Positions 35,869 to 44,824 of a stretch of DNA of 64,000 nucleotides are shown one piece after another (position 1 is the first letter of the stretch; each line of letters starts with the position of its first letter). Where the stretch lies: assembly GCA_963829355.1 (NCBI GenBank), contig CAWHHZ010000032.1:62001-126000 (forward strand), in the 5' to 3' direction. The notes under the pieces were generated by a model. The model was not told the origin of the DNA, did no database searches, and was given only the letters and a program-made list of their open reading frames with translations. The DNA is from CAWHHZ01 sp963829355 (GTDB lineage Bacteria; Acidobacteriota; Thermoanaerobaculia; Gp7-AA8; JAHWKK01). The position numbers and the translations under genes are program-made.

Positions 35869-37644
35869 CGGACGGGAGGAAGGCTGATACCGCTGCCACG
35901 CGGTACGATCCCGGGGATGGTGACTGGAATGCGTCCGCTGATCGGATGCTCCCCGAACAGTGCGCTGGCCGCTGCACTTTGCATGACGGGCTGGATTCCG
36001 TACGCCGCGATGTAGGTTCGCAGAAGGGGAACCTCACGAAGGAGGTAAGGGTTGCCGAAGGAGACTCGCGATCACCGTCGCGCTTCCCTCTGAGAGGACC
36101 TGCTCGATGAGCTGTCGGGCTCGGGAAGGAATTGACACGGCACCCTCTCCGGAGCGGGTTCTGACGGTGAAGGCGACGACCACGACGTCGGCGCGCGCCA
36201 TGGCGGCCGTGACCGGCTCGAGGTCATCCGCGGAAGATTTCCGATCGAGTATGAAGCGCTCCGGTGGCGACTCGAGCCGCCTGCTCAGCTCCCGGTGAAA
36301 TGGTGCGAGAAGATCGGTGCTGTCGGTAAAGTCTCCGACGATCATTTCCACGATTCGCGACTGGCGGTCGAGCGGGAGTGATCCCGGCTCCGCTCTGAGA
36401 AGTGTGATCGCACGCTCTGCCGTCTCGAGCGCGATAGCGTAGTGTTCGGGACGGTCGACTCCCTCGAATATCTGGTCGGGGTGGAATCTCTCCGTTGCCA
36501 CGAACCGCTTTGCGGCAAGAATTCGGCGTACCGAGCGGTCGAGACGTTGCATCGAGATGCGGCCGCTCCTCACTGCCTGTTTGAGCGCTGCGATGGAGCG
36601 TTCGGTATCCGCGGTCTTCAGGACCTGATCGGCGCCGGCCTCGATTGCCCTAACGGCCGCCTCGCCGCCGTCGATCGTGCCGGTGATCCCACCCATGTCG
36701 AGGGCGTCGGTCACGACCAGTCCGTCGAATCCGAGCTCCGAACGGAGGAGCCCGTCCACGATTGTCGGAGAGAGCGAGGAGGGAACCGTGGATCGCGAGC
36801 TGGAGGGCGTGATGTGATCGCTGGTGTATGGATTCTTACCGCCGGCACCCGTTCCGACGAAAGGAGCCGGGTCCACGGATGGAAGCGCCAGATGAGCCAG
36901 CATTACGGAACCGACTCCTTCTTTGATCGCCGCGCGGAACGGAACGAGCTCGACCAGATCGAGACGATCCCTCGTGACGTCGAGCACGGGGAGTGAGCGA
37001 TGGGAATCGGTGTGGGTGTCTCCGTGCCCGGGAAAATGCTTGACGGTCGCAAGGACGTCCTGTGACTGCACGCCTCGAATGAACGCGCGGACGAAACGCG
37101 CGACGTCGTGCGGATCTTCGCCGTAGCTCCGAACGTTGATCACCGGGTTGTCGGGATTGTTGTTCACGTCTGCCACCGGCGCGTAGATCTGGTTGATGCC
37201 GAGAAGCTTCGCTTCGCGCGCGACGATCTCCCCCTGCTTTCTCGCCAGCTCGGGGTCGCCGGTCGCGGCGACCGCCATCGCCCATGGCCAGAAGGTCGTG
37301 TTGTCGAAGCGCATGCCCACGCCTGCCTCCAGATCGGCGCTGATCAGAAGGGGAATGCGAGAGCTGGCCTGAAGCCGGTCGTTGACCCAGGCGGTTTCGT
37401 AGACGTCCGCTCCGTACCAGATCACGCCTCCGATGTGGTGCTCGCGAACGTGGCGGAGCAGGCGCTGGTAGGCGGGCGAGGACTCGTTCATGAACGTCCC
37501 CTGCGCTGCCACGACGACAAGTTGTCCGATCTTCTCGTCCAGTGACATCCGAGAGACCTCGTCGGCCGGAGCGGGGGAGGAAGCGCATGCCGAGAAGCCC
37601 AGCAGCATCGCAAGGAGAATGGGCAGACGGACCGGTCGATTCAT
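35865..37644 (-). CDS. Glycoside hydrolase family 3 (beta-N-acetylhexosaminidase type), frameshifted near the C-terminus
   Basis: An exported GH3 enzyme: signal peptide with lipobox-like LLGFSACA, then the NagZ-like TIM barrel with KHFPGHGDTHTDSH (catalytic His/Asp dyad of NagZ-type GH3), VINVRSYGEDP and the nucleophile segment VVTDALDMGG. It would release N-acetylglucosamine from muropeptides or chitin oligomers. As written the frame ends at 36034, but with one base dropped near 36060 the reading continues as GNPYLLREVP ... GRIPVTIPG to a stop at 35865, giving the usual C-terminal domain and an ATGA overlap with the symporter. ATG 37644 provides the signal peptide. Confidence 0.85.
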
Positions 37645-37710
37645 TCGCGACAGGATACTTCCTGGACGTGACAGAACAAAGGGAGCTCGAAGTTTTTCCG
37701 AGTGGCTGGG

Positions 37711-37785
37711 AGGGTGGACAGCGTGGACACGGTGGACAGAAGCGTGGACAGGAAGCTGCGCCATCTCGTCCACTCCTCTGTCCTT
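37711..37785. repeat. Degenerate tandem array GTGGACAG with inverted end
   Basis: Units GTGGACAGC, GTGGACACG, GTGGACAGA and GTGGACAGG are followed within 25 bases by GTCCACTCCTCTGTCC in inverse orientation. Same architecture as the GGTTCAGA and GATGAACG arrays. It lies in the divergent gap between GH3 and the L,D-transpeptidase-like gene. Confidence 0.7.
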
Positions 37786-37934
37786 CCCGCACCTCTGTGC
37801 TAAGGCCTCAAACCTTCAGCATCCACCCCTTTTCCCAAACCGTAACAGCCAAAATCGGAATGCGAGCGCGTCTTCATGTTTTACTTATTGCGATGAATCC
37901 AACACAATCGAATCGCCTCGCAAGACTCAGAGAG

Positions 37935-38636
37935 ATGAATAGTATTCATGCACGCGCAATTTTCGCCACACTCGCGGTGACCATTGCACTGATCGGATCG
38001 GCTCCTGTGGCCTGGGCTGCAGGTGAGCCATGCGGATCCAGAGCATCGGATCAGATTGTGAAGACGCTCGCTTCGCAGGCGCCGACGTTGAAGGCAGATG
38101 TGCTGAGGATGGCGCTCGATGCGAGTAATTGTGCCGCCGCGCAGGGACTGGTCAAGAGAAAGAACCTGCTGACCGTGATCGACTACTCGATCCCTTCGAC
38201 CGAACCGCGGTTGTGGATATTCGACATGGCTTCGAAAAAGCTTCTCTTTCAGGAGTACGTGGCTCACGGCGTCAACAGTGGGGAAAACCGGACGACCAGG
38301 TTCTCGAATGACGAAGGCAGCCGCCAGTCGAGCATCGGTCTCTACGTCACGCAGGAGACGTACTACGGTCGGAACGGCTACTCGCTGCGGTTGCGAGGGC
38401 TCGATCGCGGTTTCAACGACCGGGCGCGGGCCCGTGCGATCGTCATGCATGGGGCTCCGTACGTGAACCCCGATGCAGCACGGTCTCAGGGTCGTCTGGG
38501 ACGCAGCTGGGGTTGCCCCGCCGTTCGTAAGGAAGTCGCAAAAACGATGATCGATACCGTCAAGGATGGTGCCCCGATCTTCGCGTACTACCCGGATGAG
38601 CGATGGCTGACCTCATCGCGCTATCTCGTCCGATAA
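37935..38636 (+). CDS. Murein L,D-transpeptidase catalytic domain protein (YkuD_2-like)
   Basis: A 233-residue exported protein: signal peptide (residues 1 to about 29, cleaved near AWAAG), then a domain with VIDYSIPSTEPRLWIFDM, MHGAPYVN (His172) and the catalytic-type SWGCPAVR (Cys194). This matches the YkuD_2 group of putative L,D-transpeptidases, which may cross-link peptidoglycan or attach proteins to it. The start at 37935 gives the signal peptide; ATG 37893 in frame would add 14 polar residues. It is divergent from the amino-sugar operon and convergent with the GGDEF-EAL gene. Confidence 0.88.
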   Translation: MNSIHARAIFATLAVTIALIGSAPVAWAAGEPCGSRASDQIVKTLASQAPTLKADVLRMALDASNCAAAQGLVKRKNLLTVIDYSIPSTEPRLWIFDMASKKLLFQEYVAHGVNSGENRTTRFSNDEGSRQSSIGLYVTQETYYGRNGYSLRLRGLDRGFNDRARARAIVMHGAPYVNPDAARSQGRLGRSWGCPAVRKEVAKTMIDTVKDGAPIFAYYPDERWLTSSRYLVR

Positions 38637-38665
38637 TCGGAAGAATTCGATTCAGGCGGCACTCC

Positions 38666-41011
38666 TCACCACCACCCGGAGTCTCGAATCCAGCTCGTGA
38701 GCTCGCTCGCAGGCAGCGGACGCGTGATGAAGTAGCCCTGCGCCATATCGCAGCCGAACCCAGCGAGGATCGTCCAGGCCTCCTCCGTTTCAACCCCCTC
38801 GGCGATCACCTTCAGCCCCATCGTATGGGCGAGGTCGATGGTGGAACGGATGATGGCTCCGTCCTCGCTGTCCGCTGACTCGAGCGAGAGCACGAATGAC
38901 TTGTCGATCTTCAACTCGTCGGCCGGCAGCTTCTTCAGATGGGACAGTGAAGAGTAGCCGGTCCCATAGTCGTCGATCGCAATCGTGATTCCCTTGCTTC
39001 TCAACTCCCCGAGTACATCCATTGCCTGTTCCGGATCTCGCATGATTGCGCTCTCGGTAATTTCGACCACGAGGCTGGACGCCGGAACTTCGCTTTCTTC
39101 GAGCAGATCGTGGATCGCTCCCGGAAGGCTTACGTCGAACAGATCGAGAGCGGACAGATTGACCGCGACCCCCATGTCGATCCCGTTCCTCTTCCACTCG
39201 CTGCATTGAAGGATGGCGTTTCGAAGGACCCAGCGGGTGATCATCGAAATGTTCCCCGACTGTTCGGCGAGAGGAATGAACTCGGCCGGAGACAGGACAC
39301 CGTGCACCGGATGCCTCCACCTGACCAGAGCTTCCGCGTGAATGGCCTTCCTCGAGGCGATATTGATCTTCGGCTGAAAGTAGATCTCGAACTCACCCGA
39401 TGCAATGGCATTCCGAAGCTCGGAGAGAATCGCGAGGCGACGCAGCGAGTGTTCGTCTCTTCCTGGTTCGTAGATCGAGTGCGGCCGGTGATGTTTCTTC
39501 GCGTCATACATCGCGACATCGGCTCTCTTCATGAGTGTCGCCGCATCTCCCGCGTGAAGCGGATAGAGCGCGATGCCCATGCTCGCTTCGATTTCGATCG
39601 AGACGCTTCCGAGCTCCATCGGCTTCTCGAGCGCCTGCTGGATCCGCTGGGCCACTTCCTCGGATCGCGAGAGGTTGTCCGCAAAAAACGTCACGGCGAA
39701 CTCGTCTCCTCCGAGACGCGCGACGGTATCGCTCTCTCTCAGTGTCTCGATCAGGCGCCGTCCGACCTCGGTGAGCACCTCGTCGCCGAAGTGATGGCCG
39801 AGCGTGTCGTTGATCTCCTTGAACCGGTCGAGGTCCATCATGATCATTCCCACCAGCGCACCGCTCCGTCGCGCTCGTGCGATCGCCGTGTCGAGCCGGT
39901 CGAGAAAGAGGGTTCTGTTCGGAAGTGTCGTGAGCTCATCGTGCGTGGCCTGGTACCGGATCTGGTCCTCGCGGTCGGCGATCGCAGTGCGCATGCTGTT
40001 GAACGCCGTGGCAAGCCGGCCGATCTCATCCTTCTGGCGGAACGAAAGAGATGTGGAGTAGTCGCCTCGCTCGATCTTTCCAGCCTCGGAAGCGAGCCTC
40101 TGGAGTGGTCGGCTGACGCCGCGCGCCATGATGACCGCGGCGAAGACTGCGGCAAGCAGAGCGAGACTCGACAAGCCGAAGATCTGCAGCTCCAGCCTTC
40201 GGAATGGACGCTGCGCCTCTTCAATCGACCGCTGGAGAAGCGCGATGATGGAGGATTCGTCCACCGTCTCGAGGGGCCGCGCAAGAGCCTGATACGGCTC
40301 GTCGCCGATCGTGATCGGATACGCCAGATCGCCTCGCTCCTCGATCAGGAGCCGTGCCTTGTCGACGAGCTCCAATCGATGTTCCTCCCGCAATGTCGAG
40401 ATCAGCACAGGTCTCGAACCCTCTGCGGCAATGATCGAAAGATGGGTCGAGGTGAGCCGGCGGATCTCGTCGAGGAGAGTGTTGTCGATCGCCTTTCCCA
40501 TCGACACCCATGCGATCGGCTGCGGGGCCAGGACGGGCTCCACCACGAGCTGGTACGGTGCCCCATCGAGCATCACGATGCCGGCTCCGCTGCCAGTCTC
40601 CTCGGCCTCCGCGACCAAGGCGGAAAACGGGAACGGCTGGTTCGGGTGAGACGACTTCAATGTATCCGCTACGACCGTGCCGTCGAGTGAGACCAGAAAC
40701 GCGACGTCGGCCGCGATGCGGGCGCCATGGTTGTAGAGCACCGACTGGATCGTGGGCTCATCTCCCGTCGCGACGGTCTGACGGAACGCGAAATCAGACG
40801 CAACCACTGTGACTTCGTTCGAGAGCTGTCTGCCGCGGGTTGCGAGGATCCGGTCCAGAATCCGTCCGGAGACCTGAAGCTCCTCTCCCAGGGTGGATCT
40901 TACGTTCTGCCGTCCTGAAACGTGGATCGATACGAGCGTCGCAGTCTGTAGAAGGACGAGAACGGCGACGATGAGAAGAAGCAGCTTGGCCTGGAAGCTT
41001 CGAAAGCTCAT
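38666..41011 (-). CDS. Membrane sensor GGDEF-EAL protein with HAMP domain
   Basis: A 781-residue inner-membrane c-di-GMP enzyme. Transmembrane helices at about 8-30 and 275-300 bracket a periplasmic sensor region of about 240 residues (double-CACHE-like); then HAMP (about 300-350), GGDEF (about 355-515, intact RLGGDEF) and EAL (about 530-775, EALVRW and DDYGTGYSSL intact). It starts directly after the stop of the cupredoxin-like gene, so it is the third gene of a minus-strand operon with an outer-membrane barrel and a copper protein. The sensor may respond to a signal handled by these two. Confidence 0.93.
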   Translation of the reverse strand: MSFRSFQAKLLLLIVAVLVLLQTATLVSIHVSGRQNVRSTLGEELQVSGRILDRILATRGRQLSNEVTVVASDFAFRQTVATGDEPTIQSVLYNHGARIAADVAFLVSLDGTVVADTLKSSHPNQPFPFSALVAEAEETGSGAGIVMLDGAPYQLVVEPVLAPQPIAWVSMGKAIDNTLLDEIRRLTSTHLSIIAAEGSRPVLISTLREEHRLELVDKARLLIEERGDLAYPITIGDEPYQALARPLETVDESSIIALLQRSIEEAQRPFRRLELQIFGLSSLALLAAVFAAVIMARGVSRPLQRLASEAGKIERGDYSTSLSFRQKDEIGRLATAFNSMRTAIADREDQIRYQATHDELTTLPNRTLFLDRLDTAIARARRSGALVGMIMMDLDRFKEINDTLGHHFGDEVLTEVGRRLIETLRESDTVARLGGDEFAVTFFADNLSRSEEVAQRIQQALEKPMELGSVSIEIEASMGIALYPLHAGDAATLMKRADVAMYDAKKHHRPHSIYEPGRDEHSLRRLAILSELRNAIASGEFEIYFQPKINIASRKAIHAEALVRWRHPVHGVLSPAEFIPLAEQSGNISMITRWVLRNAILQCSEWKRNGIDMGVAVNLSALDLFDVSLPGAIHDLLEESEVPASSLVVEITESAIMRDPEQAMDVLGELRSKGITIAIDDYGTGYSSLSHLKKLPADELKIDKSFVLSLESADSEDGAIIRSTIDLAHTMGLKVIAEGVETEEAWTILAGFGCDMAQGYFITRPLPASELTSWIRDSGWW

Positions 41012-41608
41012 CTATCTCTTCCGGAGTCTGAAAATCAGTTCCTGTTGCTGGTCCTCCGCGAGAATTACGCCGATCGGCTCGAACTCCCGAACCATATCCG
41101 GATGCCACATGTGAAGCTCGTACTCGCCACCCTGAAGATCTTCGAGGGTGACTTTTCCGTCGCTCCCCGACCGCGCGAAATGAGGCGTCTCTACCACGAC
41201 GATAAAAGCACTCATCTGATCATGAATGTTGCAGCCGAGCGCAACGATGCCGGGGATGTCGAACACGACGGGATTCGCAGGTGTGCCGATGTAGAGCGGA
41301 AGCTGAAACGTCTTCGGTGGCGAGAACGAATAGACCTGGTGTCGGACATTGTCGCGGTTCGGAAACGTCACTGATGTCCCCACCTGAACCGGCAGAACGT
41401 GTGGTACGAAGGTTCTGTTGACCTGATCCATCACCGCCCGGGCGTCCCGAACGCGGGGCATGGGCCGATTCTTGGGAATCGCCCACACCACGGCGTTTGA
41501 GGCGGGTCTGCCTTTTCCGTCGCGTACTTCCACCTGAAGCACGGCTGCGCGCGCCGTGACCCCCGGCGCCAGAAGAGTCAGAAGAACGAAGATCGAAAGA
41601 TGTTTCAT
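41012..41608 (-). CDS. Secreted cupredoxin-like protein (methylamine utilization protein type)
   Basis: A 198-residue periplasmic protein with a signal peptide (HLSIFVLLTLLAPGVTARA). It has the blue-copper fold pattern VGTSVTFPNRDNVRHQVYSF and GCNIHDQMSAFIVV, giving His, Cys, His and Met in the right order for a type 1 copper site. Such proteins are often annotated as methylamine utilization proteins. ATG 41608 is chosen because the upstream frame to 41749 has no protein-like character. It is followed immediately by the GGDEF-EAL gene and preceded by the barrel gene after 91 bases. Confidence 0.86.
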   Translation of the reverse strand: MKHLSIFVLLTLLAPGVTARAAVLQVEVRDGKGRPASNAVVWAIPKNRPMPRVRDARAVMDQVNRTFVPHVLPVQVGTSVTFPNRDNVRHQVYSFSPPKTFQLPLYIGTPANPVVFDIPGIVALGCNIHDQMSAFIVVVETPHFARSGSDGKVTLEDLQGGEYELHMWHPDMVREFEPIGVILAEDQQQELIFRLRKR

Positions 41609-41699
41609 GTTCAGCAGTTGGATCGTATCCCATTCGATCGCGGAGAGAGCAGTTCTGTAACGCTTGTGTCGGGATGTCCGGTGTCCGCTGATCAGTGTT

Positions 41700-42773
41700 T
41701 CAGCGGAGCGAGAAATAAGCTCGCAACTCCACCAGAGCCCGGAGGTCACCTGCGACCGTGGTCATTTCCGCGCCGATGCGAGCCTGATCGACCGGATTCC
41801 ACAGCCAGGCGGCGGTGAATGCGATCTCCGTGTCGTGATCCACGCTCATCTCCTCGGCGCGGAGCGTGGCGCGTCCACTGTTCAGCCGGCGTGAGACCAT
41901 GACGTAGCTCGTTCGAAGATCCGCCAAAGTCTGCCGTTTCAAGCCGGGGATCCAGCTCGACCCCCACCCTGTCTCCGCGGCGAAGTTCCAGTCACCGCTC
42001 CAGTACTCGCCACTGACGATATGAAACGGAGTACGCCATGGATAGACGTGATCGCGTTCAGTGCCTCCAGCGCGATTGTCGATGAAGGTGTACTGAACCA
42101 GAGCAGAAGACCAGTTCCATCGTGCCCGCCCCGACCAGCCGAGCCGGCCGTCCGTGTCGACGGAGATTCGCGTGTGCTCATCGGGCGACAGCACGATCGT
42201 CTCGTCGAGGAGTGCGACGTGATTCCGGAGTGTCCATCCTCGTACAGCGGGGAGAGTACCGAACGCATCATTGCCGGTAAAGACAGTTGCGCCGAGCTGA
42301 AGCCTTTCGCGCGTGTAATCTGCGTCGACACCGATCGGCCGCAGCTCTTCGCCGAGCCAGCCGTTGAGGGCAGAGGGCGTGATCGAATACGGTGTCTCCC
42401 AGAGCGCGTCAACGTGCTCGCGGGAGGTGGGAAGGAAGAACGCGCCGCCGCGAAGCCGCAACCTCGCGTTCCCGGGAGTGAAGTAGCCCTCGAGAAATCC
42501 TTCCACGATTCCGATCGTCTCGCTGGTGGAGTCATCACGGTCGTCTCGGGCGAGAACGTGGAGATGCGCACGTACGGCAGGGGAGAAGTACCAGTCAATT
42601 CCCGTCTGGAGCTGGATCGAGACGTCCTCATGTGCCAGTGAGCCAGTATCGTCGCCGGTCGAACCACGTATCCAGCCAAAACCCGCGATCTGAAGCGACT
42701 CCTGAGCAGTCGCATGCGGCGCAACGCAGATAGTCACGAGCACCATGATGATCAGTCCTGAGGAAGATCCCAC
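41700..42773 (-). CDS. Outer-membrane barrel-like protein
   Basis: A protein of about 357 residues with a signal sequence (LIIMVLVTICVAPHATAQ) and alternating-strand segments typical of porin-like barrels (SIQLQTGIDWYFSPAVRAHL, SALVQYTFIDNRAG), ending LVELRAYFSLR. No solute can be assigned. GTG 42773 is preferred because ATG 42746 would leave a 15-residue signal; neither has a strong ribosome site, so the start is uncertain. It is first in the operon with the cupredoxin-like and GGDEF-EAL genes. Confidence 0.75.
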   Translation of the reverse strand: MGSSSGLIIMVLVTICVAPHATAQESLQIAGFGWIRGSTGDDTGSLAHEDVSIQLQTGIDWYFSPAVRAHLHVLARDDRDDSTSETIGIVEGFLEGYFTPGNARLRLRGGAFFLPTSREHVDALWETPYSITPSALNGWLGEELRPIGVDADYTRERLQLGATVFTGNDAFGTLPAVRGWTLRNHVALLDETIVLSPDEHTRISVDTDGRLGWSGRARWNWSSALVQYTFIDNRAGGTERDHVYPWRTPFHIVSGEYWSGDWNFAAETGWGSSWIPGLKRQTLADLRTSYVMVSRRLNSGRATLRAEEMSVDHDTEIAFTAAWLWNPVDQARIGAEMTTVAGDLRALVELRAYFSLR

Positions 42774-42856
42774 GACTCGACATTCTAACCCGGCTGTCGC
42801 GAAGGGCCTCACATGACTCCAGCGACTCAGCGACTCTGGAGCGATATGCTTACGTG

Positions 42857-43651
42857 ATGCGCAGAACGGCTCTTCTCGTATTTTTCGTCCTCGTTCAGGT
42901 AGGTTGCTCACACTGGAGTCGCCCCTCCCCCGGGATTGCATATCAGCGGTTCCAGATCGATTCTCTCGACGCACATGTCACCCGGATCGACCTCGATGCC
43001 GACGCGTTGCGCATCATCGTCTCAGACGAGAGTAGACGCGGAATCACCGTGCGGGAGCTCGCCGAGCGGTACGATGCAATCGTCGCAATCAATGGTGACT
43101 ATTTCGACGAAGAGCATCATCCGGTCGGGCTGTCGATAGGCTCCTGTGGCCGATGGTTCAGTGGAGGCAGTGCCAGGCGGCAGTGGGTTGTGGGATTCGC
43201 CCATGAACGCGCCGAGATTTTTCATCCGCAGAGTCTGGAGGAGCCCGTGCCGGAATGGGTGCGCTATGCCGTCTCCGGATGGCCGCTTCTGGTGGACCAG
43301 TGCAAGGTGATCCCGGCGGCCGAGCTTCCCGGAAGCGACTTCTTCACCCGCGCTTCTCATCCCCGGACCGCAGTGGGTATCAGCGAGGATGGCCGTGAAG
43401 TGTATCTCGTAGTCGCTGACGGAAGGCGTGAAGGTGTTCCCGGACCGACTCTCGAGGAGCTGGGTATCTTCATGAGGGACGAGCTCGGCGTCTGCTCAGC
43501 ACTCAATCTCGACGGTGGTGGTTCGAGTGAGATGGTCGTGAACGGTGTCATCGTCAATCAGCCCAGCGATGGCGAAGAGCGGGCAGTCGGTAACCACGTT
43601 GCGGTGGTGCCGATCGGCTTCGATCCCGAGTGTGAATCGGGCTCGCAGTAG
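42857..43651 (+). CDS. Phosphodiester glycosidase (NAGPA)-family lipoprotein
   Basis: A 264-residue exported protein with a lipobox-like LVQVGC, followed by a NAGPA/phosphodiester glycosidase domain: IVAINGDYFDE, RTAVGISEDG and NLDGGGSSEMVVNG are the family signatures. The mammalian relative uncovers mannose-6-phosphate; bacterial members are proposed to cleave phosphodiester-linked sugars in cell envelopes. ATG 42857 is chosen over the GTG just before it. It is divergent from the barrel gene; both promoters must lie within about 83 bases. Confidence 0.87.
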   Translation: MRRTALLVFFVLVQVGCSHWSRPSPGIAYQRFQIDSLDAHVTRIDLDADALRIIVSDESRRGITVRELAERYDAIVAINGDYFDEEHHPVGLSIGSCGRWFSGGSARRQWVVGFAHERAEIFHPQSLEEPVPEWVRYAVSGWPLLVDQCKVIPAAELPGSDFFTRASHPRTAVGISEDGREVYLVVADGRREGVPGPTLEELGIFMRDELGVCSALNLDGGGSSEMVVNGVIVNQPSDGEERAVGNHVAVVPIGFDPECESGSQ

Positions 43652-43920
43652 TGGGGGCGGGCTGTCGCGGGGCGGGGCCTTCGCTTCGCCCGGCCGGGGC
43701 ATCAGTGACGGTCATTCGCGTCGATGAGGTTTGAGGCCGCTGTTGATCGGGTTTCCCGAACCCATCGCTCGTCAGAGTTGAGCGGCATTCACCAGAGAGT
43801 GCTATCGCGCGATTCTCGCAGAACCGCCACGCTGGAACGCCAACAGCCAGAATCGTTCGCTACGAATCATCGCAGCAAACGTCCCGCGAGGCCCGCCCCA
43901 CGAAGCCCGCCCCGACATCT
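43652..43920. repeat. Inverted GGGGCGGGC / GCCCGCCCC arms around a spacer
   Basis: Left arm with GGGGGCGGGCTGTCGCGGGG (43652-43700) and right arm with GAGGCCCGCCCCACGAAGCC and GCCCCGAC (43881-43918) are inverse copies about 180 bases apart. The spacer has no gene. It separates the convergent NAGPA-like and LON-domain genes. Confidence 0.7.
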
Positions 43921-43936
43921 CCACGCCTCTGCTTCG

Positions 43937-44593
43937 TCAGTTCATTCCCGCGCTTCCCTCTCGCCTGTAGGGAGCCAGGAACTCGAGAATGCGCAAGCGA
44001 TCGCGGATCAGATCGGTCACGGTCACGCTTCTCCTCATCAGGTTCGACTCCTCGAGCAGGGCTTGCTTTTCAGAAGCTTCGATGTTGAGCGCCATCGCGA
44101 GCGCATTCACGATCGAGGAGAGCGACGCGCTCTCGAGCTCCGGTACTTCGGAGTCCCTGAAGTGCGACAGATACTGCCGCGAGAGCTCCCTGAGGTTGCC
44201 TTTTCGTCTCTCCACAGCTTCCCATTCACCACTCTCTTCTGGTGTCGGACGCACACGGGCGAGCCTGTAAGGAGAGTGGTCGATATGTTCCACGATCTGG
44301 TATCTGCTGATCCCGTTCAGGATGATGTCGTATCGCCCGTCATCGTATTCGACAGCCTGTTCGATCTCTCCGATCGTACCGACGTCATAGACCGGAGGGC
44401 TGCTGAGAAACGCTCGCTCCCCTCCTGGTCTCAACAGAGCCATGCCGATGAGAGAATCACCCGCAAGAGCATCCGCCACCATCTCCCGGTAGCGCGGTTC
44501 GAAAATGTGGAGCGGCACACGGGTCTCCGGAAAAAATACAAGCGAAGGGAGCGGAAACAGTGGCAATACCACCTCTCGAGTCGACGCGTCCAT
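43937..44593 (-). CDS. LON substrate-binding domain protein
   Basis: A 218-residue protein consisting of the N-terminal (substrate-binding) domain of Lon peptidase without ATPase or protease. The opening VVLPLFPLPSLVFFPETRVPLHIFEPRYREM is the family signature (PLFPL, P-G/E, L-H-I-F-E-P-R-Y), with DIILNGISRYQIVEH further on and a helical C-terminal part. Function of free-standing LON domains is not established. ATG 44593 starts just before the signature; upstream codons to 44659 are not typical. Confidence 0.9.
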   Translation of the reverse strand: MDASTREVVLPLFPLPSLVFFPETRVPLHIFEPRYREMVADALAGDSLIGMALLRPGGERAFLSSPPVYDVGTIGEIEQAVEYDDGRYDIILNGISRYQIVEHIDHSPYRLARVRPTPEESGEWEAVERRKGNLRELSRQYLSHFRDSEVPELESASLSSIVNALAMALNIEASEKQALLEESNLMRRSVTVTDLIRDRLRILEFLAPYRREGSAGMN

Positions 44594-44654
44594 CGGTAAA
44601 GTTTCTGCCGGCCCGGCAGCGAATGCAAGAGAAGCCGCTACTGGACAGAGGTTG

Positions 44655-44774
44655 GTCATCCTGAGCGCAGCGAAGGATCGCGTACGTCCTGACTCGCGCC
44701 GAACTTTGGGCCTGAGAGTCGGACCGTACGAGATCCTTCGACCGTCCTCGCTGCGCTCGGCGGCTCAGGATGAC
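44655..44774. repeat. GTCATCCTGAGC-family element, copy E
   Basis: Left end GTCATCCTGAGCGCAGCGAA and right end CTCGGCGGCTCAGGATGAC, with the inner CGTACGTCCTGACTCG and GAGTCGGACCGTACGAGATC segments resembling copies B and C at 2757-3013. It lies between the divergent LON-domain and ATP-grasp genes, so it must overlap or adjoin their promoters. Confidence 0.85.
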
Positions 44775-44824
44775 TTGTGCGGCTCGGCGCGCAGGCGGCT
44801 CAGGCTCGGTCCGGGCGTGCGACA

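Noticed and set aside
37542..37934. N-terminal extension of the L,D-transpeptidase-like protein
   Set aside because: The extension is antisense to the GH3 start and contains the GTGGACAG array; the signal peptide begins at 37935.
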